A DNA stretch of 40,767 nt, taken from an uncultured Collinsella sp. (GTDB taxonomy: Bacteria; Actinomycetota; Coriobacteriia; Coriobacteriales; Coriobacteriaceae). The notes below the pieces were generated by a model that worked only from the letters and a program-made list of their open reading frames with translations, searched no databases and was not told where the DNA came from. Location of the stretch: positions 1-40,767 of the forward strand of contig CABUHO010000022.1 of NCBI GenBank assembly GCA_902491395.1. The letters are read 5' to 3'. The translations under genes were made by a program, and so were the position numbers. Below, piece after piece: positions 25,148 through 32,473 of the stretch. Each line of letters starts with the position of its first letter. Within the stretch, counting starts at the first letter, position 1.

Positions 25148-26068
25148 GTGGCAACTCAGAAATTCACCGGCGTTATCCCTCCCGTCGTTGTTCCCGATAC
25201 CGAAGATCACCAGCTCGACGTTGCCTCCTTTGAGCGCAGCATCAACCGCATGATCGATGCTGGCGTCGATGGCCTGTTCTTCCTGGGCTCTTCGGGCGAG
25301 GTCGTTTTCTCCACCGATGAGCGTCGTCGCCAGATCATTGCCGAGGCCGTTCGTATCGTCGACCACCGCGTGCCCGTCCTGGTCGGCATCATCGATACCG
25401 AGACCGAGCGCATGATCGAGCACGGTAAGGTCGCTCAGGAGCTGGGCGCCGATGCGCTTGTCGCCACCTGCCCGTTCTATGCCCTGCAGGGCATGACCGA
25501 GGTCGAGGAGCACTTCCGCATCCTGCACGAGGAGCTCGACCTGCCCATCTTTGCCTATGACATTCCCGTCTGCGTTCACACCAAGCTCCCCTGGAAGCTC
25601 CTTGCCAAGCTCGGCGCCGAGGGCGTCCTTGCTGGCGTCAAGGATTCCTCGGGTGATGACATCTCGTTCCGCTACCTCGTTCAGGAGAACGAGAAGAACG
25701 GCCATCCGATGAGTATCCTCACCGGTCACGAGGTTGTTGTCGACGGCGCTTACCTCGGTGGCGCCGATGGTTCCGTCCCGGGTCTCGCTAATGTTGAGCC
25801 CGAGGGCTATGTGCGCCAGTGGAAGGCCGCTCAGGCCGGCGACTGGGCTACCGTCAAGGCCGAGCAGGATCGCCTTAACGAGATCTCCCACATCTGGGAT
25901 GTCACCTCGGGCGTTCAGGGCTATGCCGGTGGCGTCGGTGCCTTCAAGACCGCTATGAACCTCATGGGTATCTTCGACAGCCCGACCATGCCGCGCCCGG
26001 TGAAGGCCATGACCGGCGAGAACGTCGAGGCGATTAGGAAGGTCCTCCAGGACAACGGTCTCCTGTAA
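25148..26068 (+). CDS. nanA: NanA/DapA-family aldolase, probable N-acetylneuraminate lyase
   Basis: A (beta/alpha)8-barrel class I aldolase of 306 residues. The Schiff-base lysine is Lys165 in AGVKDSSGD, the catalytic tyrosine is Tyr137 in FAYDIP, and the carboxylate-binding GSSGE is at residues 47-51. These positions coincide with those I recall for E. coli N-acetylneuraminate lyase. The lyase cleaves sialic acid to N-acetylmannosamine and pyruvate. The KDSSGD context also occurs in other sugar-acid aldolases, so substrate is assigned mainly from the ROK kinase and NanE genes that follow. The frame is open from 25064, but the GTG at 25148 has AAGGAG 6 nt upstream and gives the proper N-terminus. 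A strong hairpin follows. Confidence 0.78.
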   Translation: MATQKFTGVIPPVVVPDTEDHQLDVASFERSINRMIDAGVDGLFFLGSSGEVVFSTDERRRQIIAEAVRIVDHRVPVLVGIIDTETERMIEHGKVAQELGADALVATCPFYALQGMTEVEEHFRILHEELDLPIFAYDIPVCVHTKLPWKLLAKLGAEGVLAGVKDSSGDDISFRYLVQENEKNGHPMSILTGHEVVVDGAYLGGADGSVPGLANVEPEGYVRQWKAAQAGDWATVKAEQDRLNEISHIWDVTSGVQGYAGGVGAFKTAMNLMGIFDSPTMPRPVKAMTGENVEAIRKVLQDNGLL

Positions 26069-26098
26069 AGCTTCCCCAGGCACCCGACCTCGCCGTTC

Positions 26099-26141
26099 AA
26101 CCGTGTGGCCATGACCCATTAGGTCAATGGCCACACGGTTT
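26099..26141 (+). terminator. Long hairpin after the aldolase gene
   Basis: A perfect 14-bp stem (26099-26112 with 26127-26140) with a further GACC/GGTC pairing in the loop is followed by only TTT and CTC. It starts 30 nt after the stop. It is probably a partial terminator, because the kinase gene 102 nt later has no strong promoter of its own. Confidence 0.7.
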
Positions 26142-26242
26142 CTCGGCGATCTCGGGCACCTGGAAAACCTTTACCCGCGCTGTGACGGCTAGCCTGACGG
26201 CGCATTTCCTGTAGTTGTTTTTTATCTCCGAAGGAGAGCGAC

Positions 26243-27208
26243 ATGGAGAACAAGTACGTCTGCTCTGTCGATATCGGCGGAACTAAGATCGCGACTGCCA
26301 TTATGGAGTATCCGGCTGATGGCAGCGTGCCCCATCCCGTTTTTGAGGCCGAGGTTCCTACCGAGGCCCAGGAGGGCGGCGAGGCCGTCTTCCAGCGTAT
26401 CGAGGCGTCCATCAAGGCTGCTCTCGAGGCGAATCCCGATGTCGAGGTCCTTGGCGTCGGTATCGGTGCCGCGGGTGTCGTCGATCCCAAGACGGGCGCT
26501 ATCGCGTATGCCAACGAGATCATGCCCGGCTGGTCCGGCGTTCAGTTGGGGCCGCGTCTGCGCGAGGATCTCGGTCTTCCCGTTGCCGTTGTAGGCGACG
26601 TGCAGGCTCATGCTCTGGGCGAGGCCCACTGGGGCGTCGGCAAGGGCAAGTTCTCCGTCTTGTGTCTTGGCATCGGTACGGGCATCGGCGGCGCATATGT
26701 CGAGAACGGCCGCGTGATGCAGGGCTTCCATGGTGCTGCTGGCCATATGGGCCACATCGAGTGCTCGGCTGCCGCCGGCATTCCCTGCGCCTGCGGGCGT
26801 TCCGGCCATCTGGAGTCGGTTGCTTCGGGCACTTCCATTGGTCGTATGTACGATGAGCGCTTTGGCCGCGTCGACCCCAGCCGTCCTTCGGTCGGTCGCG
26901 ATGTGAACGACCTGTGCCGTGCAGGCGACGCAAAGGCGACCGAGGTCATCCATGACGCCGGCTTTGCACTGGGCGCCAGCTTAGGCTCGCTCGCCAACAT
27001 CTTGGACCCCGAGGTCATCGTGCTTTCGGGCGGCGTGATTCACCAGGGTCCCGATTGGCGTTCGCAGACGTGGAAGGATTCGGTGCACGAGGGCTATGCC
27101 AGCCAGGCGCTCGATCCGCTTCAGGACACGCCGATCCTCATCGGTTCTCTGGAGGGCGACGCGCCGCTCATCGGTGCCGCCGAGCATCTTCTCGCCTCGT
27201 TGAAGTAA
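26243..27208 (+). CDS. nanK: ROK-family sugar kinase, probable N-acetylmannosamine kinase
   Basis: A 321-residue ROK protein with the ATP-binding DIGGTK at residues 10-15, the catalytic-region GIGTGIGGAYV and the zinc motif in the segment GIPCACGRSGHLE. In that motif the third ligand of the usual CxCGxxGC is His, a variant known to me from other actinobacterial ROK kinases. No helix-turn-helix precedes the kinase domain, so it is an enzyme and not a ROK repressor. ManNAc phosphorylation to ManNAc-6-P is inferred from its place between the NanA-type aldolase and NanE; glucokinase or N-acetylglucosamine kinase activity cannot be excluded by sequence. AAGGAGA precedes the ATG. Confidence 0.75.
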   Translation: MENKYVCSVDIGGTKIATAIMEYPADGSVPHPVFEAEVPTEAQEGGEAVFQRIEASIKAALEANPDVEVLGVGIGAAGVVDPKTGAIAYANEIMPGWSGVQLGPRLREDLGLPVAVVGDVQAHALGEAHWGVGKGKFSVLCLGIGTGIGGAYVENGRVMQGFHGAAGHMGHIECSAAAGIPCACGRSGHLESVASGTSIGRMYDERFGRVDPSRPSVGRDVNDLCRAGDAKATEVIHDAGFALGASLGSLANILDPEVIVLSGGVIHQGPDWRSQTWKDSVHEGYASQALDPLQDTPILIGSLEGDAPLIGAAEHLLASLK

Positions 27209-27225
27209 ACGTATCTGCTGTAGGA

Positions 27226-27254
27226 GCCTCCCGAGGCAGCACGCCTCGGGAGGC
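27226..27254 (+). terminator. Intra-operon hairpin between kinase gene and nanE
   Basis: A perfect 12-bp G+C-rich stem (27226-27237 with 27243-27254) with a 5-nt loop, followed by TGTTCT. It lies 17 nt after the kinase stop and 25 nt before nanE. It has terminator geometry but only a weak U-tract, so partial read-through into nanE is likely. Confidence 0.65.
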
Positions 27255-27278
27255 TGTTCTGAGAAAGGTTGCAGCCTT

Positions 27279-27965
27279 ATGACCGTCGATCCTTTGATTC
27301 AATCCCTGAAGGGCAAGCTCGTCGTGAGCGTTCAGGCGTATATGGGCGAGCCGCTTCGTACGCCCGAGACCATGGCTCAAATGTCTCGCGCTTGCGAACT
27401 CGGCGGCGCCGCCGCCATTCGCTGTCAGGGCCTTGCCGACATTGCCGCCATTAAGGGTCGCTGTGAGATCCCCGTCATCGGCCTGTGGAAGGATGGACAC
27501 GAGGGCGTTTACATCACGCCGACGCTGCGTCACGCCCGCGCCTGCGTTGCTGCTGGTGCCGATATCGTGGCGATCGACGCCACCGATCGTCCGCGCCCCG
27601 ATGGCAAGACGGTCGAGGATACCTTCCGTCCGCTGCACGAGGAGGGTGTGCTCCTGATGGCGGATTGTGCCACCATCGAGGACATTCGCCGTGCGGTTGA
27701 TATGGGCTTCGACCTGGTATCCACCACGCTCTCTCACGGTGTCGCCGCCATCGACTGCACTATGGCCGACGGTCCCGATCTGCCACTCCTGCGTCAGGCG
27801 ACCGAGGAATTCCCCGGTCTTCCCATCATCTGCGAGGGCCGCGTGCACACGCCCGAGGAGGCTCGCGCCGCGATCGATGCTGGCGCCTGGGCCGTTGTCG
27901 TCGGCACCGCCATCACGCACCCCACGAGTATTACGAGTTGGTTCAAGGCTGCGCTTGAGGCGTAA
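27279..27965 (+). CDS. nanE: N-acetylmannosamine-6-phosphate 2-epimerase
   Basis: A TIM-barrel epimerase of 228 residues that converts ManNAc-6-P to GlcNAc-6-P in sialic acid breakdown. Family signatures are VSVQAYMGEPL near the N-terminus, ARACVAAGADIVAIDATDRP in the middle and ICEGRVHTPEEA plus AVVVGTAITHP near the C-terminus (the phosphate-binding end of the barrel). The ATG at 27279 has AAAGG about 10 nt upstream. Its presence is the strongest single argument that the block from 17605 handles amino sugars of the sialic acid route rather than peptides. GlcNAc-6-P deacetylase and deaminase genes (nagA, nagB) are not in this window. Confidence 0.92.
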   Translation: MTVDPLIQSLKGKLVVSVQAYMGEPLRTPETMAQMSRACELGGAAAIRCQGLADIAAIKGRCEIPVIGLWKDGHEGVYITPTLRHARACVAAGADIVAIDATDRPRPDGKTVEDTFRPLHEEGVLLMADCATIEDIRRAVDMGFDLVSTTLSHGVAAIDCTMADGPDLPLLRQATEEFPGLPIICEGRVHTPEEARAAIDAGAWAVVVGTAITHPTSITSWFKAALEA

Positions 27966-27992
27966 GACGGGCCTCGTATCCGCTCGGGGCGG

Positions 27993-27998
27993 TATACT
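27993..27998 (+). promoter_or_regulatory. Candidate -10 upstream of rapZ
   Basis: TATACT (five of six) lies 28 nt after the nanE stop. No good -35 is seen. If used, transcription would begin near 28005 and run straight into the terminator at 28017-28054, making that hairpin part of the rapZ leader. Confidence 0.35.
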
Positions 27999-28016
27999 CA
28001 ATATAGGCAATTGACC

Positions 28017-28054
28017 GCGCGGGATCCGGGTTGCTGGGTCCCGCGCTTGTTTTT
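28017..28054 (+). terminator. Rho-independent terminator directly before the rapZ ribosome binding site
   Basis: An 11-bp stem with one G-U pair (28017-28027 with 28036-28046), an 8-nt loop and the run TTGTTTTT at 28047-28054. The rapZ Shine-Dalgarno GGGAGG starts at the next base, 28055. It can end the nan transcript or act as an attenuator of rapZ-whiA. Confidence 0.85.
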
Positions 28055-28066
28055 GGGAGGCAGCAC

Positions 28067-28987
28067 ATGCAAAAGGGAGATGCCATGGATGCGGCGGAGC
28101 GCTCGGAGCGCATCCCCGATATCGTCATCATCACCGGAATGTCCGGTTCGGGCCGCACACAGGCCATGCACGTGTTCGAGGACATGGGTTATTTTTGCAT
28201 CGATAACCTACCTCCGCGTCTCATCGCCCAGCTTGCCGAGCTCGTCGGCATCAATACGGGCGTGGGCAGGCATCTCGCCGTCACCTGCGATTTGCGTAGC
28301 CAAGGACTGTTTGACGAGTTGCTCGATGCGGTCGCCGCGCTCGAAGAGCGCGAGATGAGCTGCGACATCGTGTTCCTGGAGGCTTCTGACGAGGTGCTGA
28401 TTCGTCGCTACAGCGAAAATCGCCGCCGTCATCCCATTGCCAAGCCGGGGGAGACTACGGCCGATGCCATTCAGCGCGAGCGCCTTCAGCTGCAGGGCGT
28501 GCGCGATCGAGCCGATATGATTATCGACACGAGCCGTCTGCGCACCTCTGCGCTGCGCAACAAGCTACGTATGGCATTTTCCGAACTGTCCGACCAACAG
28601 CTCATGGACGTCCACGTGTTCTCGTTTGGCTTTAAGCACGGCATGCCCGTCGAGGCGGACATTATGATCGACGTCCGCTTCCTGCCCAATCCGTTCTACG
28701 ATCCCGAGATGCGCACGATGACCGGTCTCGATAAAAAGGTCTCCGATTTTGTTCTGGACCATCCCAAGACGCAGGAGTTTTGGAAGGCTTGGACACAGCT
28801 GCTCGATACGGTGATGCCGGGCTATATCGCGGAGGGTAAACCGCAGCTTTCTATCGCCATCGGCTGCACGGGCGGACAGCACCGTAGCGTCGCCATTGCC
28901 GAGGCCACGGCCCGTTACCTGGAAGGCGCCCAGTATCACGTGAGCATCTCCCACCGCGATCTGTCGCGCGCCAACACGAAGGCATAG
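28067..28987 (+). CDS. rapZ: RapZ/YvcJ-family nucleotide-binding protein
   Basis: A P-loop protein of 306 residues, homologous to the RNase adaptor RapZ of E. coli and YvcJ of Bacillus. The P-loop reads GMSGSGRT (residues 24-31), with Arg30 where most ATPases have Lys; this substitution occurs in other actinobacterial members as I recall. The FCIDNLPP segment and the C-terminal GCTGGQHRSV motif, part of the sensory domain, confirm the family. The ATG at 28067 has GGGAGG 6 nt upstream. A second ATG at 28085 has AAAGGGAG and is a real alternative (300 residues). The frame also continues to a TTG at 28031, which lies within the terminator and is unlikely. whiA follows after 6 nt. RNA-adaptor function outside proteobacteria is unproven. 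Confidence 0.93.
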   Translation: MQKGDAMDAAERSERIPDIVIITGMSGSGRTQAMHVFEDMGYFCIDNLPPRLIAQLAELVGINTGVGRHLAVTCDLRSQGLFDELLDAVAALEEREMSCDIVFLEASDEVLIRRYSENRRRHPIAKPGETTADAIQRERLQLQGVRDRADMIIDTSRLRTSALRNKLRMAFSELSDQQLMDVHVFSFGFKHGMPVEADIMIDVRFLPNPFYDPEMRTMTGLDKKVSDFVLDHPKTQEFWKAWTQLLDTVMPGYIAEGKPQLSIAIGCTGGQHRSVAIAEATARYLEGAQYHVSISHRDLSRANTKA

Positions 28988-28993
28988 GCCTGC

Positions 28994-29923
28994 ATGTCAT
29001 TTACCGCTGAGGTGCGCGACGAGCTTGCGCGCTGCGAACCCGAATGTGAATACTGCGACTTGTCGACACTTGCCGCCCTCACGCGCGTGAGTGGTACGCT
29101 CTCGCTTACCGGCTCTGGGCGGTATCGTTTGACAGTTGCGACTGAGACGGGAGCCGTCGCGCGCACGATGATCACGCTGACGCATCGCATCCTTAAGCTC
29201 AAAACGGAATTCACCGTTCGTAAATCGGTCTTGCATAAGGTCCGTAACTATCTCATTACCCTGCCCGATCAACCCGACCTGGACAAGGCTCTGGTGCTGC
29301 TGGGCATTCTAGACCGCAGGGGAGGGCTCGTCGCTGGTGTTCCCCGACACATCGTTGCCCGTCCCTGCTGCAGGCTTGCCTACATCCGCGGCGCGCTCAT
29401 CGCGGGCGGCTTCGTGGCCGATCCACGCGGCGATTTTCATTTGGAGATCGCGGTGCAGGGCGAGCAATATGCTAAGGGGCTTTGCGACCTGTTGGGGCAG
29501 ATTGGGGTCCATGCTCGTGTTAATGCACGACGGGGGTCATATGCCGTGTACATTAAGAGCGCTGAGGAAATCGAGCATTTATTAAAGCTGATTGGTGCCA
29601 AGCGCAGCGTTGCCGAGATTGAGGAGGCGCGCGCGGTCAAGTTGGTTAAGAACGATGTGAACCGTCGCGTGAACGCCGAGCTCGCCAACCAGACCAGAAG
29701 CGCCGGTGCTGCCCAACATCAGCTTGCGCTTATCGATGAGCTCGAGCAGCGCGGCCTTCGCGATGCGCTTCCGGATGCCTTGGCGGTCTTTTGCGACCTG
29801 CGCGAGCGCTATCCCGATCTGTCGCTGCGTGATTTAGGGGAGATGGCCGACCCTCCCTTGTCGAAGTCGGCCCTCTACCATCGAGTTTTGAGGCTTGAAA
29901 AGCTCATTGAAGCAAACGGGTAG
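28994..29923 (+). CDS. whiA: WhiA-type DNA-binding regulator
   Basis: A 309-residue protein combining a LAGLIDADG-homing-endonuclease-like fold (about residues 1-190, without endonuclease use) and a C-terminal helix-turn-helix (about 215-305, including LSLRDLGEMADPPLSKSALYHR). In Streptomyces WhiA controls sporulation and division genes, and in Bacillus it affects division and fatty acid metabolism. Its role in non-sporulating Coriobacteria is unknown. The ATG lies 6 nt after the rapZ stop with only a weak purine stretch, so it is probably coupled. In many Gram-positives yvcK stands between rapZ and whiA; here it does not. No terminator was found after the gene. Confidence 0.95.
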   Translation: MSFTAEVRDELARCEPECEYCDLSTLAALTRVSGTLSLTGSGRYRLTVATETGAVARTMITLTHRILKLKTEFTVRKSVLHKVRNYLITLPDQPDLDKALVLLGILDRRGGLVAGVPRHIVARPCCRLAYIRGALIAGGFVADPRGDFHLEIAVQGEQYAKGLCDLLGQIGVHARVNARRGSYAVYIKSAEEIEHLLKLIGAKRSVAEIEEARAVKLVKNDVNRRVNAELANQTRSAGAAQHQLALIDELEQRGLRDALPDALAVFCDLRERYPDLSLRDLGEMADPPLSKSALYHRVLRLEKLIEANG

Positions 29924-29936
29924 TTTAAAGTATCGA

Positions 29937-29946
29937 CGTATATACG
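29937..29946. repeat. Palindrome CGTATATACG, copy 1
   Basis: A perfect 10-bp palindrome 14 nt after the whiA stop. An identical copy lies 8 nt after the secG stop (35218-35227), and both are preceded by ATCG plus a purine. The two copies bracket the gap-secG block. Function unknown. Confidence 0.5.
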
Positions 29947-29968
29947 GATTTAGCTGCTATTTTATTCT

Positions 29969-29982
29969 TTAAAACGTTTTAA
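29969..29982. promoter_or_regulatory. 14-bp palindrome TTAAAACGTTTTAA upstream of gap
   Basis: A perfect palindrome with central ACGT, typical in shape of LacI-family operators. It is centred about 40 nt upstream of the likely -35 of gap. A related AAAACGTTT overlaps the -35 of the importer operon at 17333, and AAAACGTT also occurs upstream of oppA at 35380. The binding protein is unknown. Confidence 0.45.
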
Positions 29983-30014
29983 CGTAAATTTGATTTTCAA
30001 TTTCGACTATTCTC

Positions 30015-30044
30015 GTGAAATTCAAGTCCAAAAAAAGGTATATT
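30015..30044 (+). promoter_or_regulatory. Candidate gap promoter
   Basis: GTGAAA (30015-30020, four of six) and TATATT (30039-30044, five of six) are 18 nt apart in an A+T-rich stretch. A transcript would start near 30051, leaving a leader of about 66 nt before the gap ATG. Confidence 0.5.
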
Positions 30045-30116
30045 AGGCGAGTGGTTAGTTTGTGGGCCTCAACGGCGGGCGCTGTAGCTTGCGGGGGCCT
30101 TACGAAAGGAGACACA

Positions 30117-31142
30117 ATGGCAGTAAAGGTTGCTATTAACGGCTTCGGTCGCATCGGTCGTCTGGCTTTCCGTCAGATGTTCGGTCATGAGGGCTCCGAG
30201 ATTGTCGCTATCAACGACCTCACCTCTCCCGATATGCTCGCTTACCTGCTGAAGTACGACTCCACGCAGGGCAACTACGCTCGCGATCACGAGGTCGTTG
30301 CTGGCGAGGATTCCATCACCGTTGACGGCAAGGAGATCAAGATCTACAAGGAGGCCGACGCCAACAACCTGCCTTGGGGCGACCTCGACGTCGACGTCGT
30401 TCTCGAGTGCACCGGCTTCTACACCAGCAAGGCTAAGGCTCAGGCCCACATCAACGCTGGCGCCAAGAAGGTCGTCATCTCCGCTCCGGCCGGCAGCGAT
30501 CTGCCCACCATCGTGTACAACGTCAACCACGAGACGCTGACCGCTGAGGACAACATCATCTCCGCTGCTTCCTGCACCACCAACTGCCTCGCCCCGATGG
30601 CCAAGGGTCTGAACGACTTCGCTCCCATCGTGTCCGGCATCATGACCACCATTCACGCCTGGACCGGCGACCAGATGCCGCTCGACGGCCCGCAGCGCAA
30701 GGGCAACAAGCGTCGTAGCCGCGCCTGCGCCGTCAACATCGTCCCCAACACCACCGGTGCTGCCAAGGCTATCGGCCTGGTTCTCCCCGAGCTCAACGGT
30801 AAGCTCATCGGTGCCGCCCAGCGCGTCCCGACGCCGACCGGCTCCATCACCAACCTCTACGCTGTCGTTGACAAGAAGGTCACCGTCGACGAGGTCAACG
30901 CCGCTATGAAGGCCTACGCTTCCACCATCTCCGAGACCTTCGGTTACAACGAGGACGACATCGTCTCCACCGACATCATCGGCGAGACCCACGGCTCCAT
31001 CTTCGACGCCACTCAGACCATGTGCTCTGACCTCGGCAACGGCCAGACCCTCGTTCAGGTCACCTCTTGGTACGACAACGAGAACTCCTACACTTCTCAG
31101 ATGGTCCGCACCATCAAGTACTTCGAGAAGTTCGTTGCTTAA
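30117..31142 (+). CDS. gap: Glyceraldehyde-3-phosphate dehydrogenase, type I
   Basis: Glycolytic enzyme oxidising glyceraldehyde-3-phosphate to 1,3-bisphosphoglycerate with NAD. The 341-residue chain starts MAVKVAINGFGRIGRLAFR, the Rossmann motif. Asp34 in INDLTS points to NAD rather than NADP. The catalytic Cys153 sits in SAASCTTNCLAP, with His180 in MTTIHAW. The open frame reaches back to 30015, but ATG 30117 is right: AAAGGAG lies just upstream and the family N-terminus begins there. Codon use is extremely biased to C-ending codons, as expected for a very highly expressed gene. An intrinsic terminator follows, so part of the transcript is probably gap alone. Confidence 0.99.
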   Translation: MAVKVAINGFGRIGRLAFRQMFGHEGSEIVAINDLTSPDMLAYLLKYDSTQGNYARDHEVVAGEDSITVDGKEIKIYKEADANNLPWGDLDVDVVLECTGFYTSKAKAQAHINAGAKKVVISAPAGSDLPTIVYNVNHETLTAEDNIISAASCTTNCLAPMAKGLNDFAPIVSGIMTTIHAWTGDQMPLDGPQRKGNKRRSRACAVNIVPNTTGAAKAIGLVLPELNGKLIGAAQRVPTPTGSITNLYAVVDKKVTVDEVNAAMKAYASTISETFGYNEDDIVSTDIIGETHGSIFDATQTMCSDLGNGQTLVQVTSWYDNENSYTSQMVRTIKYFEKFVA

Positions 31143-31181
31143 TTTAGCTTTTAGCGAATAGCTCGTTGAGCGTCTAAAGAA

Positions 31182-31226
31182 GGGCGCGGCCTCATAGGGC
31201 TTACACCCTAGGGTCGCGCCCTTTTT
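31182..31226 (+). terminator. Rho-independent terminator after gap
   Basis: A 7-bp GC stem (31182-31188 with 31215-31221), continued inward by weaker pairs, is followed by five T residues at 31222-31226. It lies 39 nt after the gap stop and 57 nt before pgk. Either pgk has its own promoter or read-through supplies it; I see no strong promoter in the short gap. Confidence 0.85.
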
Positions 31227-31282
31227 ATAGGAAATCGTCTGCCGTAATGGGAGGCAGACACGTACGAAAGGTAGAAGCAAAC

Positions 31283-32473
31283 ATGGCCTTTACCAAGAAG
31301 ACCGTCCGCGACATCGATGTCGACGGCAAGCGCGTTCTCGTCCGCGTTGACTTCAACGTGCCTATCAAGGATGGCGTCGTTGGCGACACCACCCGCATCA
31401 AGGCTGCCCTGCCCACCATCAACTACCTCGTTGAGCACAACGCTCGCGTCATCCTCATGAGCCACCTCGGCCGTCCCGAGGGCACCGGCTTCCAGCCCGA
31501 GCTGTCCCTCGAGCCCGTCGCCAAGAAGCTCGCTGAGCTCTCTGGTCTCGACGTTGCCTTTGTCGCCGACACCTACGGCGAGAAGGCTGCTGAGGCTGTC
31601 GCCGCCGTCGAGCCGGGCAAGGTCCTCGTTCTCGAGAACGTCCGTTTCGACAAGCGTGAGAAGAAGAACGATCCCGAGATCGCCAAGAAGCTCGCTTCCT
31701 ATGGCGATGTCTTCGTTCTCGATGCCTTCGGCACCGCTCACCGCGCCCAGGGTTCCGTCGTGGGCCCCGCCGCTTACCTGCCTGCCGTTGCCGGCTTCCT
31801 GCTCGAGAAGGAGGTCGACACGCTGACCGGCATCTTCGCCGAGCCCGAGCGCCCCTTCGTCGCTATCGTCGGCGGTTCCAAGGTTTCCTCCAAGATCGGC
31901 GTTCTCGATCACCTCATCGACTCCGCTGACACCCTGATCATCGGTGGCGGCATGGCCTACACCTTCTTCCTGGCTCAGGGCCTGACCGTCGGTCAGTCCC
32001 TCAAGGAAGAGGACTGGGTCGAGCGCGCCGGCGAGATGCTCAAGAAGGCCGAGGAGAAGGGCGTCAAGATCCTGCTCCCCATCGACAACCGCGTTGCCGA
32101 TCACTTTGGCGAGGACGCTGTCCCCGAGGTTGTCGCTTCCGACGCTATCCCCGACGATCGTGAGGGCATGGACATCGGCCCCAAGACCGAGGAGCTCTAC
32201 GCCGAGGCCGTCAAGGGCGCCAAGACCGTGTTCTGGAACGGCCCCATGGGCGTCTTCGAGTTCGACAACTTCGCTCACGGCACCCAGGCTATCGCCGAGG
32301 CCGTCGCCGAGGCCGACTGCACCTCGATCATCGGCGGTGGTGACTCTGTCGCGGCTGTCAACAAGTTCAACCTGGCCGACAAGATGAGCTGGATCTCCAC
32401 CGGTGGTGGCGCTTCCATGGAGCTCGTCGAGGGTAAGGCCCTGCCCGGAGTGGAGGCGCTTCTCGATGCCTAA
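31283..32473 (+). CDS. pgk: Phosphoglycerate kinase
   Basis: Transfers the acyl phosphate of 1,3-bisphosphoglycerate to ADP in glycolysis. The 396-residue protein shows the N-terminal substrate-site motif RVDFNVP, the SHLGRP arginine loop, the ADP-site VGGSKVSSK and the C-terminal STGGGASMELVEG glycine-rich loop. ATG 31283 is chosen over the open-frame start at 31247 because GAAAGG lies before it and the upstream 12 codons have no family match. The last 8 nt overlap tpiA, giving translational coupling. Strong codon bias as in gap. Confidence 0.98.
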   Translation: MAFTKKTVRDIDVDGKRVLVRVDFNVPIKDGVVGDTTRIKAALPTINYLVEHNARVILMSHLGRPEGTGFQPELSLEPVAKKLAELSGLDVAFVADTYGEKAAEAVAAVEPGKVLVLENVRFDKREKKNDPEIAKKLASYGDVFVLDAFGTAHRAQGSVVGPAAYLPAVAGFLLEKEVDTLTGIFAEPERPFVAIVGGSKVSSKIGVLDHLIDSADTLIIGGGMAYTFFLAQGLTVGQSLKEEDWVERAGEMLKKAEEKGVKILLPIDNRVADHFGEDAVPEVVASDAIPDDREGMDIGPKTEELYAEAVKGAKTVFWNGPMGVFEFDNFAHGTQAIAEAVAEADCTSIIGGGDSVAAVNKFNLADKMSWISTGGGASMELVEGKALPGVEALLDA

